A stretch of 64,000 nucleotides of DNA from Knoellia sp. p5-6-4 (GCF_029222705.1 NZ_JARGZF010000002.1:248001-312000); one strand, 5' to 3'; positions 1 through 13,392 are shown, counted from the stretch's first letter. The notes: generated by a model not told the origin, from the letters alone. Numbers and translations: made by a program.

Positions 1-723
1 TGCGGCGGCCACGGTCGCGAGGGCGTAGCCCTGCTTCCCCGAGGAGCGGTTGCCCAGGAAGCGCACCGGGTCGAGCGGCTCGCGGGTGCCGCCCGCCGAC
101 ACGACGACGTGGCGACCGGCGAGGGGCAGCGCCGCCTCTGCGGCGTCCTCGGGTATGCCGCCGGGCCGGGTTCCCGGCCCACCAGGCCGGAAGTGGCGGT
201 GGGCGAGCATGCGCTCGCACACGGCATACAGCTCCTCCGGCTCGGGCAGGCGGCCCGGACCGGTGTCGGCCCCGGTGAGGCGCCCGGAGGCGGGAGGGAT
301 CACGTGCACGCCCCGCTCGCTGAGCGTCGCCACGTTGGCCTGGGTGGCGGCGTGCTCCCACATCTCGGTGTGCATCGCCGGCGCCATCACCACCGGGCAG
401 CGGGCGGTCAGCAGCGTGGTGGTGAGCAGGTCGTCGGCCATGCCCGCCGCGGCCTTCGCGAGGAGGTCGGCGGTGGCGGGAGCCACGACGACGAGGTCGG
501 CGCCCTGCCCGAGCCGGACGTGCGGCACTTCGTGGACCGACGTCCACACGTCGGTCTGCACCGGCCTGCCGGACAGCGCCGCCCACGTGGGGGCGCCCAC
601 GAACTGCAGGGCGGAGGCGGTGGGCACGACGGTGACCTCGTGCCCCGCCTCGGTGAAAAGGCGCAGCAGCGAGCACGCCTTGTAGGCCGCGATGCCCCCG
701 CTGACCCCCAGGACGATGCGCAC
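1..723 (-). CDS. coaBC: CoaBC, phosphopantothenoylcysteine synthetase/decarboxylase (3' part beyond window)
   Basis: Bifunctional coenzyme A enzyme: the CoaB half joins cysteine to 4'-phosphopantothenate and the FMN-dependent CoaC half decarboxylates the product. The first 241 codons are visible. They show the flavoprotein start GVSGGIAAYK at residues 6-15, and PAMHTEMW near residues 118-125 where the PAMNxxMW motif of the decarboxylase lies; the Asn is His here. The CoaB domain begins near residue 200 (AGRHVVVSAGGTREP) and runs off the left edge. The GTG start at 723 sits just upstream of the flavin motif. The gene follows rpoZ by 31 bp, as dfp does in Mycobacterium. Residue 190 is an ATA isoleucine codon created by a copy of the window's abundant CGGCATAC octamer. 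Confidence 0.95.
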   Translation of the reverse strand, partial: MRIVLGVSGGIAAYKACSLLRLFTEAGHEVTVVPTASALQFVGAPTWAALSGRPVQTDVWTSVHEVPHVRLGQGADLVVVAPATADLLAKAAAGMADDLLTTTLLTARCPVVMAPAMHTEMWEHAATQANVATLSERGVHVIPPASGRLTGADTGPGRLPEPEELYAVCERMLAHRHFRPGGPGTRPGGIPEDAAEAALPLAGRHVVVSAGGTREPLDPVRFLGNRSSGKQGYALATVAAA

Positions 724-754
724 GCCCGTGTGTCCCGCCCCCGCAGCCCGGGCG

Positions 755-1018
755 TCAGCCCTCGGTGGGCTCGGAGGTGAGCAGGCCCTGGTTGATCTCG
801 CGCAGCGCGATCGACATCGGCTTCTCGTGCACCTGGGCGTCGACGAGCGGGCCGACGTACTCGAGCAGGCCCTCCTGCAGCTGGGAGTAGTACGCGTTGA
901 TCTGGCGGGCCCGCTTGGCCGAGTAGATGACCAGGGCGTACTTGGAGTCCGCCTTCTCGAGGAGGTCGTCGATCGGCGGGTTGGTGATGCCGATGGGGTT
1001 GGCGACGGTTCCAGACAC
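755..1018 (-). CDS. rpoZ: RNA polymerase omega subunit
   Basis: Small RNA polymerase subunit that helps fold and hold beta-prime in the core enzyme. The 87-residue product carries the family pattern: [12 protein letters not shown] at about 11-22, [17 protein letters not shown] at about 27-43, and the short [11 protein letters not shown] segment at 65-75. GTG at 1018 is chosen because it gives the usual actinobacterial length and N-terminus; the open frame runs upstream into gmk without a better start. It lies 35 bp after gmk and before coaBC, the standard actinobacterial order gmk-rpoZ-dfp. Confidence 0.95.
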   Translation of the reverse strand: MSGTVANPIGITNPPIDDLLEKADSKYALVIYSAKRARQINAYYSQLQEGLLEYVGPLVDAQVHEKPMSIALREINQGLLTSEPTEG

Positions 1019-1053
1019 GGTGGCTCTCAGTTCTGTCGGATTCAGATGGTCGT

Positions 1054-1614
1054 TCAGTGGGATCGCATCAATGATACGAGCTGTTCGGCCGCGTGCCGAA
1101 CTTCGTCGTTGACGATGGTGACGTCGAACTCCGCGGCGGCCTCCAGCTCGCGCCGCGCGGTGGCCAGACGGGCCTCGCGCTCCTCCTCGTCCTCGGTGCC
1201 CCTGCCGACCAGGCGGCGCACCAGCTCGTCCCAGCTCGGCGGGGCGAGGAACACGAAGTAGGCCTCGGGCATCGCCTCGCGCACCTGCCGCGCCCCCTGG
1301 AGGTCGATCTCGAGCAGCGCCATGCGCCCCTCGTCCAGCGCCTGCTCGACGGGCCTGCGCGGCGTGCCGTAGCTCGCCCGGCCGTGCACGACGGCCCACT
1401 CGAGCAGCTCGCCCGCCTCGCGCATGCGCTCGAACTCGCCCTCGTCGACGAAGTGGTAGTGGACTCCGTCGCGCTCGCCCGGCCGGGGTTGCCGGGTGGT
1501 CGCGGAGACCGAGAGCCACACCTCGGGGAAGTTCTCGCGGATGTAGGCCGCGATCGTGCCCTTGCCGACTGCGGTCGGCCCGGCGAGGACGACCAGACGG
1601 TGGGGGCGGCTCAC
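1054..1614 (-). CDS. gmk: Guanylate kinase
   Basis: Phosphorylates GMP to GDP with ATP in the cytoplasm. The 186-residue protein has the P-loop GPTAVGKGT at residues 12-20. The GMP-binding region follows, with [21 protein letters not shown] at about 36-55 read as SATTR then PGE-DGxxYxF, and [12 protein letters not shown] comes near residue 100. The GTG start (1614-1612) overlaps the TGA of mihF by four bases (GTGA), so translation is probably coupled. The family's usual length is about 190-210 residues, so the protein is complete. Confidence 0.96.
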   Translation of the reverse strand: MSRPHRLVVLAGPTAVGKGTIAAYIRENFPEVWLSVSATTRQPRPGERDGVHYHFVDEGEFERMREAGELLEWAVVHGRASYGTPRRPVEQALDEGRMALLEIDLQGARQVREAMPEAYFVFLAPPSWDELVRRLVGRGTEDEEEREARLATARRELEAAAEFDVTIVNDEVRHAAEQLVSLMRSH

Positions 1615-1928
1615 GCCTGGTCGAAGCGCGAGAGGAGGGCGGTGATCTGGTTCTGGCCCAGACCACGCACGCGCCGGCTCTCGGAGATGCCGACCTCCTC
1701 CATGATCTGGCGCGCCCGCACGCGGCCGACGCCCGGCATCGACTCGAGCAGCGCGGAGACCTTCATCTTGCCCACGACGTCGTTGTCCTTGCCGTCGGCG
1801 ATGACGTCCTTCAGCGAGCCCTGGGCGTACTTGAGCCGGTTCTTCACTGCGGCCCGCTCACGCCGGGCGACCGCTGCCTTTTCCAGGGCTGCTGCCCTCT
1901 GCTCCGGGGTCAGCGGGGGAAGGGCCAC
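1611..1928 (-). CDS. mihF: Mycobacterial-type integration host factor
   Basis: Actinobacterial nucleoid-associated DNA-binding protein (mIHF/sIHF), unrelated to enterobacterial IHF. The product is 105 residues, like the Streptomyces and Mycobacterium core forms. It has a basic helical N-terminus (residues 10-35) and the helix-two-turn-helix region [21 protein letters not shown] at about 60-80, the non-specific DNA-binding motif. GTG at 1928 is supported by an AGGAG ribosome-binding site eight bases upstream. The gene is followed by gmk with a GTGA overlap, the conserved mihF-gmk pair. A separate promoter probably lies in the 110-bp gap before it. Confidence 0.93.
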   Translation of the reverse strand: MALPPLTPEQRAAALEKAAVARRERAAVKNRLKYAQGSLKDVIADGKDNDVVGKMKVSALLESMPGVGRVRARQIMEEVGISESRRVRGLGQNQITALLSRFDQA

Positions 1929-1983
1929 GGTCAGATCTCCTCCGTCAGGGCGGCGACAGCCGCAGGGCTTGGACTGCCTTGCG

Positions 1984-1989
1984 ACTCTA
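1984..1989 (-). promoter_or_regulatory. Candidate -10 box of the mihF-gmk-rpoZ promoter
   Basis: On the minus strand the hexamer TAGAGT (in GCTAGAGT) lies 56 bases upstream of the mihF start. No convincing -35 is visible. The same TAGAGT stands in front of pyrR and pyrG in this window, which makes a housekeeping -10 plausible. This is inference from pattern only. Confidence 0.45.
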
Positions 1990-2038
1990 GCAATGCCGGA
2001 CGCCCTCGCGCCTCCCGGGGAGCCCCCTTCATCCGGGC

Positions 2039-2440
2039 TCAGCCGCCGCTCAGCCCCACCCCGCACTCGGGGATCAGGCTGGTGTCGAGCTCCTCCGCCG
2101 CCTGGGCCATCAGGGTCAGCTCGCGCTGGGCCTGCTCCACCTTGTCGACGTCGACGCGACCGTCCGTCATGACCGACTCCAGGCCCTCGCGCAGGGTCTT
2201 CCACTGGCCCTCGTCCCCGCGTGGCGCGAGCTCCTCCAGCGCCCGCACCTGCTCGAGGTAGGCGCGCACCGCGGCGTCCTCCCCCGTCCCGGGCGCCGTC
2301 AGGTCCGTCGGCGCGTTGACCTCCCTGACCGCGGCACAGTAGGCGTCGCGGTCGTAGCCGCCGCACGCCGCCGTCACGAGGGTGGCCCCGAGGGCACCGG
2401 CCAGGGCCAGCACCCGCCAGGGCCGGGTCGTGGCACCCAT
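2039..2440 (-). CDS. Small predicted lipoprotein, function unknown
   Basis: A 133-residue protein whose first 25 residues form a signal peptide: basic start, then hydrophobic LALAGALGATLVT. This ends in a weak lipobox VTAAC with the lipidated Cys predicted at residue 26. The mature part is acidic and helical, with two further Cys (about 36 and near the C-terminal PECGVG) that could form a disulfide. I do not recognise the family. The ATG directly abuts the TAG of pyrF, so it is probably the last gene of the pyrimidine operon. Mycobacterium lacks a gene here between pyrF and mihF apart from PE/PPE genes. No function can be assigned. Confidence 0.75.
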   Translation of the reverse strand: MGATTRPWRVLALAGALGATLVTAACGGYDRDAYCAAVREVNAPTDLTAPGTGEDAAVRAYLEQVRALEELAPRGDEGQWKTLREGLESVMTDGRVDVDKVEQAQRELTLMAQAAEELDTSLIPECGVGLSGG

Positions 2441-3325
2441 CTACGCCAGCAGCTCCCGCAGGCCCTCTGCGGTCCTGCGCGCCCGGTCCCGCAGCGCGGC
2501 GCCGTCCGGGCCGGCGGCGAGGACCTCCCGGCTCGAGGTCGCCAGGACGTTCGGCAGGGCGGCGCCGAAGACGCGGCGCAGGTCCTCCGCGGTGCCCCCC
2601 TGGGCGCCGATGCCCGGTGCCAGCAGGGGTGCGTTGGCGGACGCGAGGTCGAGTCCGAGGTGCTCCACCGCTCCCCCGGTCGTGGCCCCCACGACCATGC
2701 CGACACTGCCGAGCTGTCCCTTGCGGGCGGCCCGGTGGTTGTCCTCGCGGGCCGCGGCCACGATCCCGCCGGCCACCGAGGCGCCCGGTCCACCCGCGTG
2801 CTGCACGGAGGCGCCCTCGGGGTTCGAGGTCAGGGTGAGCACGAACACGCCGCGCCCGGTGCCCAGTGCGGTGTCGATCGCAGGCCGCAGGGACCCGTAG
2901 CCCAGGTAGGGGCTCAGGGTCACGGCGTCCGCCCGCAGCGGGGCGTGGTCGGAGAGGTAGGCCAGCGCATAGGCAGCCATGGTGGAGCCGATGTCGCCGC
3001 GCTTGGCGTCCAGCACGGTCAGCGTGCCGGCGTCCCGCAGGGCTGCCAGCGCCTTCTCCAGCACCGCGATGCCAGCGGCGCCGAACTGCTCGTAGAAGGC
3101 CGACTGCGGCTTGACCGCCGCGACCGTGCCAGCGAACGCCTCGACGCACTGCATGGTGAAGCGCTCGAGGCCCTTCGGCGTGTGCGGCAGGTCCCAGTGG
3201 TCGAACAGGCCGGCGTGCGGGTCGATCCCCACGCACAGCGGTCCGTGCTCGTCCATGGCCGCCCGCAGGCGCGCGCCGAAGCTCGCGCGCTCGGCCGTGA
3301 CCTCGGTGGTCTCGTCGTCTGCCAT
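2441..3325 (-). CDS. pyrF: Orotidine 5'-phosphate decarboxylase
   Basis: Last step to UMP: decarboxylates OMP. The 294-residue product is the longer actinobacterial type (PyrF type 2). It has CVGIDPHAGL at 31-40 and the catalytic DAKRGD at 106-111, where the Lys and two Asp form the charge network. LLAPGIGAQGG lies near residue 235. The ATG at 3325 directly follows the TAG of pyrD with no gap. This is the ninth gene of the pyr chain starting at pyrR. Confidence 0.97.
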   Translation of the reverse strand: MADDETTEVTAERASFGARLRAAMDEHGPLCVGIDPHAGLFDHWDLPHTPKGLERFTMQCVEAFAGTVAAVKPQSAFYEQFGAAGIAVLEKALAALRDAGTLTVLDAKRGDIGSTMAAYALAYLSDHAPLRADAVTLSPYLGYGSLRPAIDTALGTGRGVFVLTLTSNPEGASVQHAGGPGASVAGGIVAAAREDNHRAARKGQLGSVGMVVGATTGGAVEHLGLDLASANAPLLAPGIGAQGGTAEDLRRVFGAALPNVLATSSREVLAAGPDGAALRDRARRTAEGLRELLA

Positions 3326-4411
3326 CTACCCCACCCTCTCGTGTGCGATGCCCACCACGTCCGTGAAGCGGGCGAACCCCTTGTCCTGCAACAGCCCCCG
3401 CAGCTCGCGCCCCACCCGCACGGGTGCCGTCGGGTCGTTGAACGTGGCCGTGCCGACCTGCACGGCACTGGCGCCGGCGGCCACGAGCTCGAGCGCGTCG
3501 CGCCCGGTGCGCACTCCACCGACGCCGATGACCGGCACCACGGGCAGCCGCCCCTGCAGCATGGCGGCGCGCACCTGCCACACCGCCCGCACGGCGACGG
3601 GACGCACCGCGGGCCCGGAGAGCCCGCCGGTGACGCCGCCGAGCTGCGGCCGCAGCAGGTCGGTGTCGATGACCATGCCGAGCAGCGTGTTGATCATGGT
3701 GAGCCCGTTCGCGCCCGCCTTCACCGCCGCCTGGGCGATCGTCACGACGTCGGTGACGTCCGGCGTCAGCTTGGCGAAGATCGGGGTGTCGCGCGGGAGC
3801 TGCTCGCGCACCAGCGCGATGACCTTCGCCGAGGCGTGCGGGTCGCAGGCGAAGACGAGGCCGCGGTTGGCCACGTTCGGGCACGAGATGTTGACCTCGA
3901 CGCCCACGACCGCGTCGAAGGCGTCGCTGGCGCGCAGGGCCGCCGCCACGTCGGCGAACTCGCCGCTCGTGGAGCCGGCGATCGACACCAGCGCGCGGGC
4001 GCCTGCCTTCTTCAGCCAGGGCAGGTCGTGCTCGACGAAGGCCTTGATGCCCGGCCCCTGCAGGCCGATCGAGTTGAGCATCCCCGAGGGCGTCTCTGCC
4101 ATGCGGGGCGTGCCCCGCCCCGACCGCGGCTCGGCCATCACCGACTTGGTGACGAACGCCCCGAGCTCGGTGACGTCGAAGAACCGGTGCAGCTCCTTGC
4201 CGTTCGCCGCGCAGCCGGAGGCGGTCATCATCGGGCTGGGCAGCACGGCCCCGGCGAGGTCGACGGACATGTCGACCGTGGGCACCGGCTCGGCGCCGCG
4301 CGCTGCTGCGTCGTCGGCGGCATCGGAGGCGGAGTGGCCGTGGTGCGCCCTCGCCTCCTCCGTGGCCCGCGTCACGAGCCCGGGCAGTCGGGTGCTTCCG
4401 AAGACCCCCAT
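3326..4411 (-). CDS. pyrD: Dihydroorotate dehydrogenase, class 1B catalytic subunit
   Basis: Oxidises dihydroorotate to orotate on FMN and passes electrons to PyrK and then NAD. The 361-residue protein starts at ATG 4411, which shares one base with the TGA of pyrK (TGATG). Residues 20-45 are a His/Asp/Ala-rich extension before the TIM barrel. Visible signatures are PMMTASGCAANG at 60-71, VTKS at 87-90, and NISCPN at 174-179. Cys177 is the catalytic base of class 1 enzymes (Ser in class 2), and the adjoining pyrK decides class 1B. Mycobacteria use a class 2 membrane enzyme encoded elsewhere. Confidence 0.95.
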   Translation of the reverse strand: MGVFGSTRLPGLVTRATEEARAHHGHSASDAADDAAARGAEPVPTVDMSVDLAGAVLPSPMMTASGCAANGKELHRFFDVTELGAFVTKSVMAEPRSGRGTPRMAETPSGMLNSIGLQGPGIKAFVEHDLPWLKKAGARALVSIAGSTSGEFADVAAALRASDAFDAVVGVEVNISCPNVANRGLVFACDPHASAKVIALVREQLPRDTPIFAKLTPDVTDVVTIAQAAVKAGANGLTMINTLLGMVIDTDLLRPQLGGVTGGLSGPAVRPVAVRAVWQVRAAMLQGRLPVVPVIGVGGVRTGRDALELVAAGASAVQVGTATFNDPTAPVRVGRELRGLLQDKGFARFTDVVGIAHERVG

Positions 4412-5303
4412 CAGTGGCCACCCTCCTTCGGTGCGCCGAGCGCATCCCCCGGGACCTTGCAGTACCCGTTCTCGAACGACTCCCACCGCACGCGGTCACC
4501 CCTGAAGACCGGGCCCTCGATGCACGAGCGCACCATGCGCGTCACGCCGTCGTTGCCGCGCACCGGCATCACGCAGGTCATGCACACCCCGACACCGCAG
4601 GCCATCGACTCCTCGACCGCCACCTGGGCGACGGCCCCCTCGGCGGTGGCCACCTCCGTGACGGAGCGCAGCATCCCCATCGGCCCGCAGCCGTAGACGA
4701 CTGCGGCCCCGGAGCTGCGGATCAGCTCGGGCAGGACGTCGGAGACCCACCCGCGATGTCCGAGGGAGCCGTCGTCCGTGGTGATCGTCACGCCGTCGGC
4801 GCAGCGGCGGGCCTCGACGACACCGAACAGGCGTGACTCGGTGGCCGCGCCGAGCACCATCTCCACCCGGCAGCCGCGCTCGCGCAGGGTCTCGGCGAGC
4901 CAGAACAGCGGGGCGCTGCCGTAGCCACCGCCGACCAGCACCGTCGCCACCGGCTCCTTGGGAAGGGGGAACGGACGGCCGAGCGGGCCGACGATGTCGA
5001 CCTCGTCGTGGGCCCGCAGCCCGGTGAGCCACTCGGTGCCGGGCCCGTGCGCCGCCACGACGACGTCGACGGTGCCGCCGTAGGTGCCCGACGGGCTCAC
5101 CCGGTGGATGGAGAAGCAGCGGCGGAGCAAGTTGGCTGAGGTGGGCCCGCCGACGGCGACCGCGACGAACTGGCCGGGCCGCGCGTGCTCGGCCAGGCCG
5201 GGCGCCACGAAGGTCAGGTGGTGGTAGGCCCCGGCGCGGCGGGTGGCGATGAGCTCGGCCGTCACCTGGACGACGCCGGCCCCCGGGTGTGCGGCGGTGG
5301 TGC

Positions 5304-5307
<4 letters not shown>
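4411..5307 (-). CDS. pyrK: Dihydroorotate dehydrogenase electron-transfer subunit
   Basis: FAD and [2Fe-2S] subunit that links PyrD to NAD. In the 298-residue product, RRCFSIH at 62-68 is the flavin-binding motif of ferredoxin-reductase-like folds, and [14 protein letters not shown] near 125-138 binds NAD. The C-terminal domain has Cys237, Cys242, Cys245 and Cys262 in the CX4CX2CX16C cluster pattern. GTG at 5307 overlaps the TGA of carB by four bases (GTGA). Confidence 0.95.
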
Positions 5308-8638
<3,331 letters not shown>

Positions 8639-8639
<1 letters not shown>

Positions 8640-9838
8640 CAGGCGCGACCTTCCTTGTCGTCCATGAGGGTGGTGAAGCGGTCGAAGAGGTAGGCGGCGT
8701 CGTGCGGACCAGCCGCGGCCTCCGGGTGGTACTGGACCGAGTAGGCAGGGATGTCAAGGCATTCGAGCCCCTCGACGACGTCGTCGTTGAGGCACACGTG
8801 GGAGACCCGCACCCGTCCGTATGCCGTGCCGCTGGCGGCGTCGCTCGGCGCCGGCACCGGCCCGTCGAGGGGTGCGTCCACGGCGAAGCCGTGGTTGTGC
8901 GCGGTGACCTCGACCTTGCCGGTGGCCTTGTCCAGCACCGGCTGGTTGATGCCGCGGTGGCCGTACTTCAGCTTGTAGGTGCCGAACCCGAGGGCGCGCC
9001 CGAGCAGCTGGTTGCCGAAGCAGATCCCGAAGAACGGGATCCGGGCGGCGAGGACCTCGCGCAGCACCCCGATCTCGTGCTCGGTGGCGGCCGGGTCACC
9101 CGGGCCGTTGGAGAAGAAGACGCCGTCGGGACGCACAGCCTCGATGTCGGCGAAGGTCGCGGTGCACGGCAGCACGTGGACCTCGATGCCGCGCTGGGCC
9201 ATCAGCTGCGGGGTCATCGCCTTGATGCCGAGGTCGAGGGCGGCGACGGTGTAGCGCTTCTCCCCCACCGCCGGCACGACGTACGGCTCGGTCGTCGTCA
9301 CCTCGGCGGCCAGCGCCGCGCCGCTCATCTGCGGCGCCTCCTGCACCGTGCCCACCAGCTCGGCTTCGGGTCGCCCGGCGCGCTCGCCGGAGAAGATGCC
9401 GACGCGCATGGCCCCGCGCTCACGCAGGTGGCGGGTCAGGGCGCGGGTGTCGATGCCGCAGACGCCGACCACGCCCTGCTCGCGCAGCTCGTCCTCGAGG
9501 GTGCGGCGCGAGCGCCAGTTCGACGGTCGCAGCGCGGGGTCGCGCACGACGTAGCCGGCGACCCAGATGCGCCGCGACTCGTCGTCCTCGTCGTTGACGC
9601 CGGTGTTGCCCACGTGGGGGGCGGTCATGACGACGACCTGCCGGTGGTAGCTCGGGTCGGTGAGGGTCTCCTGGTAGCCGGTCATCCCCGTGGAGAAGAC
9701 AGCCTCGCCCACCGTCTCGCCGAGTGCTCCGTAGGACTCGCCGCGGAAGACCCGGCCATCCTCGAGGACGAGCACCGCGGGCTCGCGGTCGACGTCGAAA
9801 CGGCTGGTGGCGCTCGTGCTGGTTTCCGTGGTGGTCAC
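8639..9838 (-). CDS. carA: Carbamoyl-phosphate synthase small (glutaminase) subunit
   Basis: Class I glutamine amidotransferase that releases ammonia for CarB. The product is 399 residues from GTG 9838. That start overlaps the TGA of the upstream gene (GTGA) and precedes the conserved ALVLEDG-type N-terminal domain. The nucleophile Cys273 lies in [12 protein letters not shown] and the partner His/Glu in [13 protein letters not shown] near residue 371. An open extension of 27 codons upstream is rejected because it would lie inside the preceding gene. Confidence 0.97.
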
Positions 9839-10428
9839 GTGCGGGGTTCCCCTTCCGGGCTGTCGATGTCGGTGGGTCGGGGCTGGTCGGCCGTGATGCT
9901 GCTGCCCGCCTGGTGCCACCAGAGCGCCGACTCGAGGCGCTCGAGGTCGGCGCGGTAGCGGGGCAGGAAGCCCGTCTCGTAGATGCCTCCGTCGTCGGCC
10001 GTCCAGCGCACGACGAGCAGGCGGTTGGCCCCGACGAACTTGCCGGCCATGCCCCGGTCGCGGCGGACCTCGAGCAGCCGCGCCCTCGGGACCACGACGT
10101 CGGACTCCCCCTGCCGCTCGAAGCGGACCAGCTCGTCCGGCGCACCGCGGCGGACGGTCATGGTGGCCCTGGCGCGGTTTCCCAGCCCCTCGACGGCGAC
10201 GCGCTCGTGTCGCGACGCGGCCGTCGTGGTGCTGACGTAGGTGCCCTCGGCGCGCACGACGCTGCCCGCGGGCTCGTCGCGCGTCGCGTCAGGGCCCCCC
10301 CTGCCCGGGGACACGGCCACCGACGCCGAGGTGTGCCGGCGGCGCTTGCGCAGCCACGCGGCATACAGCAGGGCGTAGATGAGGCCCAGGGCGATCAGCA
10401 TGACCCCCACCGCCTGCGGTCGGCTCAC
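9835..10428 (-). CDS. Rv1382-like membrane-anchored protein of the pyr operon
   Basis: A 197-residue protein with one N-terminal membrane helix (about 5-25, [17 protein letters not shown]) followed by basic residues, so the rest is probably cytoplasmic. The C-terminal 110 residues are beta-rich, with [23 protein letters not shown], and resemble PH-like folds. A protein of this size and topology sits between pyrC and carA in many actinobacteria (Rv1382 in M. tuberculosis). That position is established, but I know of no assigned function. GTG 10428 overlaps the pyrC stop (GTGA), and its own stop overlaps carA the same way, so it is tightly tied to pyrimidine synthesis. Confidence 0.88.
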   Translation of the reverse strand: MSRPQAVGVMLIALGLIYALLYAAWLRKRRRHTSASVAVSPGRGGPDATRDEPAGSVVRAEGTYVSTTTAASRHERVAVEGLGNRARATMTVRRGAPDELVRFERQGESDVVVPRARLLEVRRDRGMAGKFVGANRLLVVRWTADDGGIYETGFLPRYRADLERLESALWWHQAGSSITADQPRPTDIDSPEGEPRT

Positions 10429-11714
10429 GCCACAGCCCCCTTCTGGGCGGTCACGCGACCGCGGAGCACCGTCGCCTCCACGGCGCCCTGGAGGGTGCGG
10501 CCGTGCCAGGGGTTGTTGCGCGAGAGGGACAGTGAGGCGGACCGGTCGACGGTCACCCGCGCGCCCGGGTCGACCAGGGTGATGTTGGCCGGCGAGCCGA
10601 CGGCCAGCGACTGACCGTGACCGTCGAGGCCGGCGATGCGGGCCGGGTTGGCCGACATCACCCGGGCCACGCCGGCCCAGTCGAGCAGCCCGGTGCGCAC
10701 CATGGTGTCGCTCACCACCGAGAGGGCCGTCTCGAGGCCGAGCATGCCGAAGGCGGCGTCGACGAAGGCGTGCTCCTTGTCGTGGCGGGCGTGCGGGGCG
10801 TGGTCGGTGGCCACGGCGTCGATGGTGCCGTCGGCCAGGGCCGCCCGCAGCGCGTCGACGTCCTCCTGCGGGCGCAGCGGCGGGTTGACCTTGAACGTCG
10901 GGTCGTAGCCGGTGAGCAGGTCGGTGGTGAGCACGAGGTGGTGGGGCGTGACCTCGGCGGTCACGTCGATGCCCTGCGCCTTGGCCCAGCGGACCACCTC
11001 GACCGAGCCCGCCGTCGAGACGTGCGCGACGTGGACGCGGCTGCCGGTGTGGCGGGCGAGCATCACGTCTCGGGCGACGATGGTCTCCTCGGCGATGCCC
11101 GGCCAGCCCGGCAGGCCCAGGCGGCCGGACAGCTCGCCCTCGTGGCAGCAGGCGCTCGGGCCGGCCAGGTGCGGTTCCTGCGCGTGCTGGGAGACCACGC
11201 CACCGAAGGCGCGGACGTACTCCAGCGCGCGGCGCATGACGCGGGCGTCGTGCACGCACTTCCCGTCGTCGGAGAACACCCGGACGCGGGCCCGGCTGCG
11301 GTGCATCAGGCCCAGCTCGGCCAGCTCCTCACCGGCGAGGCCCTTGGTGACGGCCCCGACCGGTTGCACGTCGACCAGGCCGGCGGCCCGTCCGAGGTCG
11401 AGGACCCGCTCGGCGGCCTCGGCCGTGTCGGTTACCGGGCTCGTGTTGGCCATCGCCAGCACCGCGGTGAAGCCGCCGACCGCGGCGGCGGCCGAGCCGG
11501 AGGCGATCGTCTCGGCGTCCTCCCGCCCGGGCTCGCGCAGGTGGGTGTGCAGGTCGACGAGCCCGGGCAGCGCGACCAGGCCGTCGGCGTCGAGCACGTC
11601 GGCGCCCTTCGCCGAGCGGATGGACCCGACCTCGGTGATGACGCCGTCCTCGACGAGCAGGTCCTGGGCGCCGGAGCCGGCGAGGGCGGCTCCCGTGATC
11701 AGCAGGGCGCTCAC
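10425..11714 (-). CDS. pyrC: Dihydroorotase
   Basis: Zinc amidohydrolase that cyclises carbamoyl aspartate to dihydroorotate. The 429-residue product has the metal site [10 protein letters not shown] at 54-63 (His56, His58), FSDDGKCV near 145, and the catalytic Asp in AVATDHAPH near residue 305. It belongs to the type I, PyrC/allantoinase-like group. GTG 11714 overlaps the pyrB stop by four bases. Confidence 0.97.
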   Translation of the reverse strand: MSALLITGAALAGSGAQDLLVEDGVITEVGSIRSAKGADVLDADGLVALPGLVDLHTHLREPGREDAETIASGSAAAAVGGFTAVLAMANTSPVTDTAEAAERVLDLGRAAGLVDVQPVGAVTKGLAGEELAELGLMHRSRARVRVFSDDGKCVHDARVMRRALEYVRAFGGVVSQHAQEPHLAGPSACCHEGELSGRLGLPGWPGIAEETIVARDVMLARHTGSRVHVAHVSTAGSVEVVRWAKAQGIDVTAEVTPHHLVLTTDLLTGYDPTFKVNPPLRPQEDVDALRAALADGTIDAVATDHAPHARHDKEHAFVDAAFGMLGLETALSVVSDTMVRTGLLDWAGVARVMSANPARIAGLDGHGQSLAVGSPANITLVDPGARVTVDRSASLSLSRNNPWHGRTLQGAVEATVLRGRVTAQKGAVA

Positions 11715-12703
11715 TGGGCGCTCCCTTCCTCACCTGCGAGCAGGTGGTAGAGGACGGACATCCGCACGGCGACGCCCGCCGAGACCTGGTCGAGGATGAG
11801 CGACTGCGCGCCGTCGGCCGCGTCGGCGGCGATCTCCAGCCCACGGTTCATCGGCCCGGGGTGGCAGATGACCGCGTCGGGGTTGGCGGCCACGAGGGCG
11901 CTCAACCGGTCGCGGGTCAGGCCGTAGCCGACTGTGTACTCGCGCGGTGTGGGGAAGAAACCGCCGCTCATGCGCTCACGCTGCACGCGCAGCATCATCA
12001 CGGCGTCGACGGTCGGCAGCACGGCGTCGAGGTCGTGGGACAGCTCGAAGCCGTCGGCGGCTGCCCAGGCGCCGATGCCGGCCGGCATCAGCGTCGGTGG
12101 GGCCACGAGGGTGATCCGCGCGCCGAGCTTGGCGAGGCAGAGCAGGTTCGAGCGGACGACCCGCGAGTGGGTCAGGTCGCCGACGATCGCGACGTGGCGG
12201 CCCTCGAGGCTGCCGAGCCGCCGCTCCATCGTGTAGGCGTCGAGCAGGGCCTGCGTGGGGTGCTCGTGGGTGCCGTCACCGGCGTTGATGACGTGCGCGT
12301 CGATCCACTGGCTGACCTGCTGCGCCGCCCCGGAGGCGCCGTGCCTGATGACCAGGGCATCGACGCCCATCGCCGCCACCGTCAGCACGGTGTCGCGCAG
12401 GGACTCGCCCTTGGAGGTCGACGAGCCCTTGGCCGAGATGTTGATGACGTCGGCCGAGAGCCACTTGCCGGCGAGCTCGAAGGAGCTGCGGGTGCGGGTC
12501 GAGTCCTCGAAGAAGAGGTTGACCACCGTGCGGCCGCGCAGGGTCGGCAGCTTCTTGACCTCGCGCTGCTGCACGCCGTGCATCTCGGCGGCGGTGTCGA
12601 GGATGGTGCGGATCTGCGTGACGTCGAGGTCGGCGATCGACAGCAGGTGGCGGCGACCACCCCTCGTGGCCGACGCGGACGGCGTGTTGAGCGTCGTGGT
12701 CAT
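11711..12703 (-). CDS. pyrB: Aspartate carbamoyltransferase catalytic subunit
   Basis: First committed pyrimidine step: joins carbamoyl phosphate to aspartate. The 330-residue protein has the carbamoyl-phosphate motif [13 protein letters not shown] with STRTR at 68-72, and [11 protein letters not shown] near residue 150. No pyrI regulatory subunit is present in the window, as is normal for actinobacteria. ATG 12703 overlaps the pyrR TGA (ATGA). Confidence 0.97.
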   Translation of the reverse strand: MTTTLNTPSASATRGGRRHLLSIADLDVTQIRTILDTAAEMHGVQQREVKKLPTLRGRTVVNLFFEDSTRTRSSFELAGKWLSADVINISAKGSSTSKGESLRDTVLTVAAMGVDALVIRHGASGAAQQVSQWIDAHVINAGDGTHEHPTQALLDAYTMERRLGSLEGRHVAIVGDLTHSRVVRSNLLCLAKLGARITLVAPPTLMPAGIGAWAAADGFELSHDLDAVLPTVDAVMMLRVQRERMSGGFFPTPREYTVGYGLTRDRLSALVAANPDAVICHPGPMNRGLEIAADAADGAQSLILDQVSAGVAVRMSVLYHLLAGEEGSAQ

Positions 12704-13329
12704 CGGGGCTCCCCTCCGGCGATGCGGACCTCGTCGTCGACACCGTCATGCTCGCTCAGGCGCACCTGCACCCGCTCCGAGCTGGACGTGGGCAGGTTCT
12801 TGCCGACGTGGTCGGCGCGGATCGGCAGGTCGCGGTGGCCGCGGTCGACCAGCACCGCGAGGCGCACCGCTCGCGGCCGGCCGAGGTCCGAGAGCGCGTC
12901 GAGCGCGGCTCGGACGGTGCGGCCGGAGTAGAGCACGTCGTCGACGAGCACGACGACCTTGTCGTCGATGCCGCTGGGCGGGATGTCGGTGTGCATGGGC
13001 GAGCGGGTCGGCTGCCGGCGCAGGTCGTCGCGATGCATGGTGACGTCGAGCGCCCCGACCGGCACGGGCCGGCCCTCGACCTCCTCCATCACCGAGACGA
13101 GGCGCCTGGCCAGGGCCACTCCCCTGGTCGGGATGCCGAGCACGACGAGGTCGTCGGCGCCCTTGTTGCGCTCGAGGATCTCGTGGGCGATGCGGCGCAG
13201 GGCCCGGGAGACGTCACCGGGACTCATCACTGCGCGGGCGGGGGCGTCGGCCGGGCTGCTCGCCGGGTGGCTGGCTGCGGAGCCACTGGCGGTGGGGACG
13301 CCGTCGGGTACACCAGAGTCAGGACGCAT
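12700..13329 (-). CDS. pyrR: PyrR, pyrimidine operon RNA-binding regulator / uracil phosphoribosyltransferase
   Basis: Binds the pyr mRNA leader in response to UMP/UTP and also has uracil phosphoribosyltransferase activity. The 209-residue product has the PRPP loop [12 protein letters not shown] at 127-138 and the basic RNA-binding face around [11 protein letters not shown] at 99-109. The first 35 residues are a Ser/Pro/Ala-rich extension absent from Bacillus PyrR. ATG 13329 is supported by an AAGGAGG ribosome-binding site inside the leader hairpin described separately. First gene of the pyr chain. Confidence 0.96.
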   Translation of the reverse strand: MRPDSGVPDGVPTASGSAASHPASSPADAPARAVMSPGDVSRALRRIAHEILERNKGADDLVVLGIPTRGVALARRLVSVMEEVEGRPVPVGALDVTMHRDDLRRQPTRSPMHTDIPPSGIDDKVVVLVDDVLYSGRTVRAALDALSDLGRPRAVRLAVLVDRGHRDLPIRADHVGKNLPTSSSERVQVRLSEHDGVDDEVRIAGGEPR

Positions 13330-13339
13330 TCGCGTCAGG

Positions 13340-13378
13340 ACCTCCTTCCCTGCCTCACGGGACAGGTCGTTAAAGGAT
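13340..13378 (-). promoter_or_regulatory. PyrR-binding leader hairpin covering the pyrR ribosome-binding site
   Basis: In the mRNA the segment reads AUCCUUUAACGACC, then UGUCCCGUGAGGCA, then GGGAAGGAGGU. CCUG pairs with CAGG around a loop UCCCGUGAGG, and the outer UCCUU pairs with AAGGA. The GUCC-N-GUGAGGC loop is the recognised actinobacterial PyrR site. The outer stem contains AAGGAGG, the Shine-Dalgarno of pyrR, about ten bases from its ATG. PyrR bound here should block translation, as shown for mycobacteria, rather than control a terminator; no terminator is visible in the leader. Confidence 0.88.
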
Positions 13379-13392
13379 GTCGAACGCTGGAC

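Noticed and set aside
1611-4499. Long minus-strand frame through pyrD, pyrF and the lipoprotein region
   Set aside because: Only its last 105 codons (mIHF) are real; the rest is out of frame with PyrD and PyrF.
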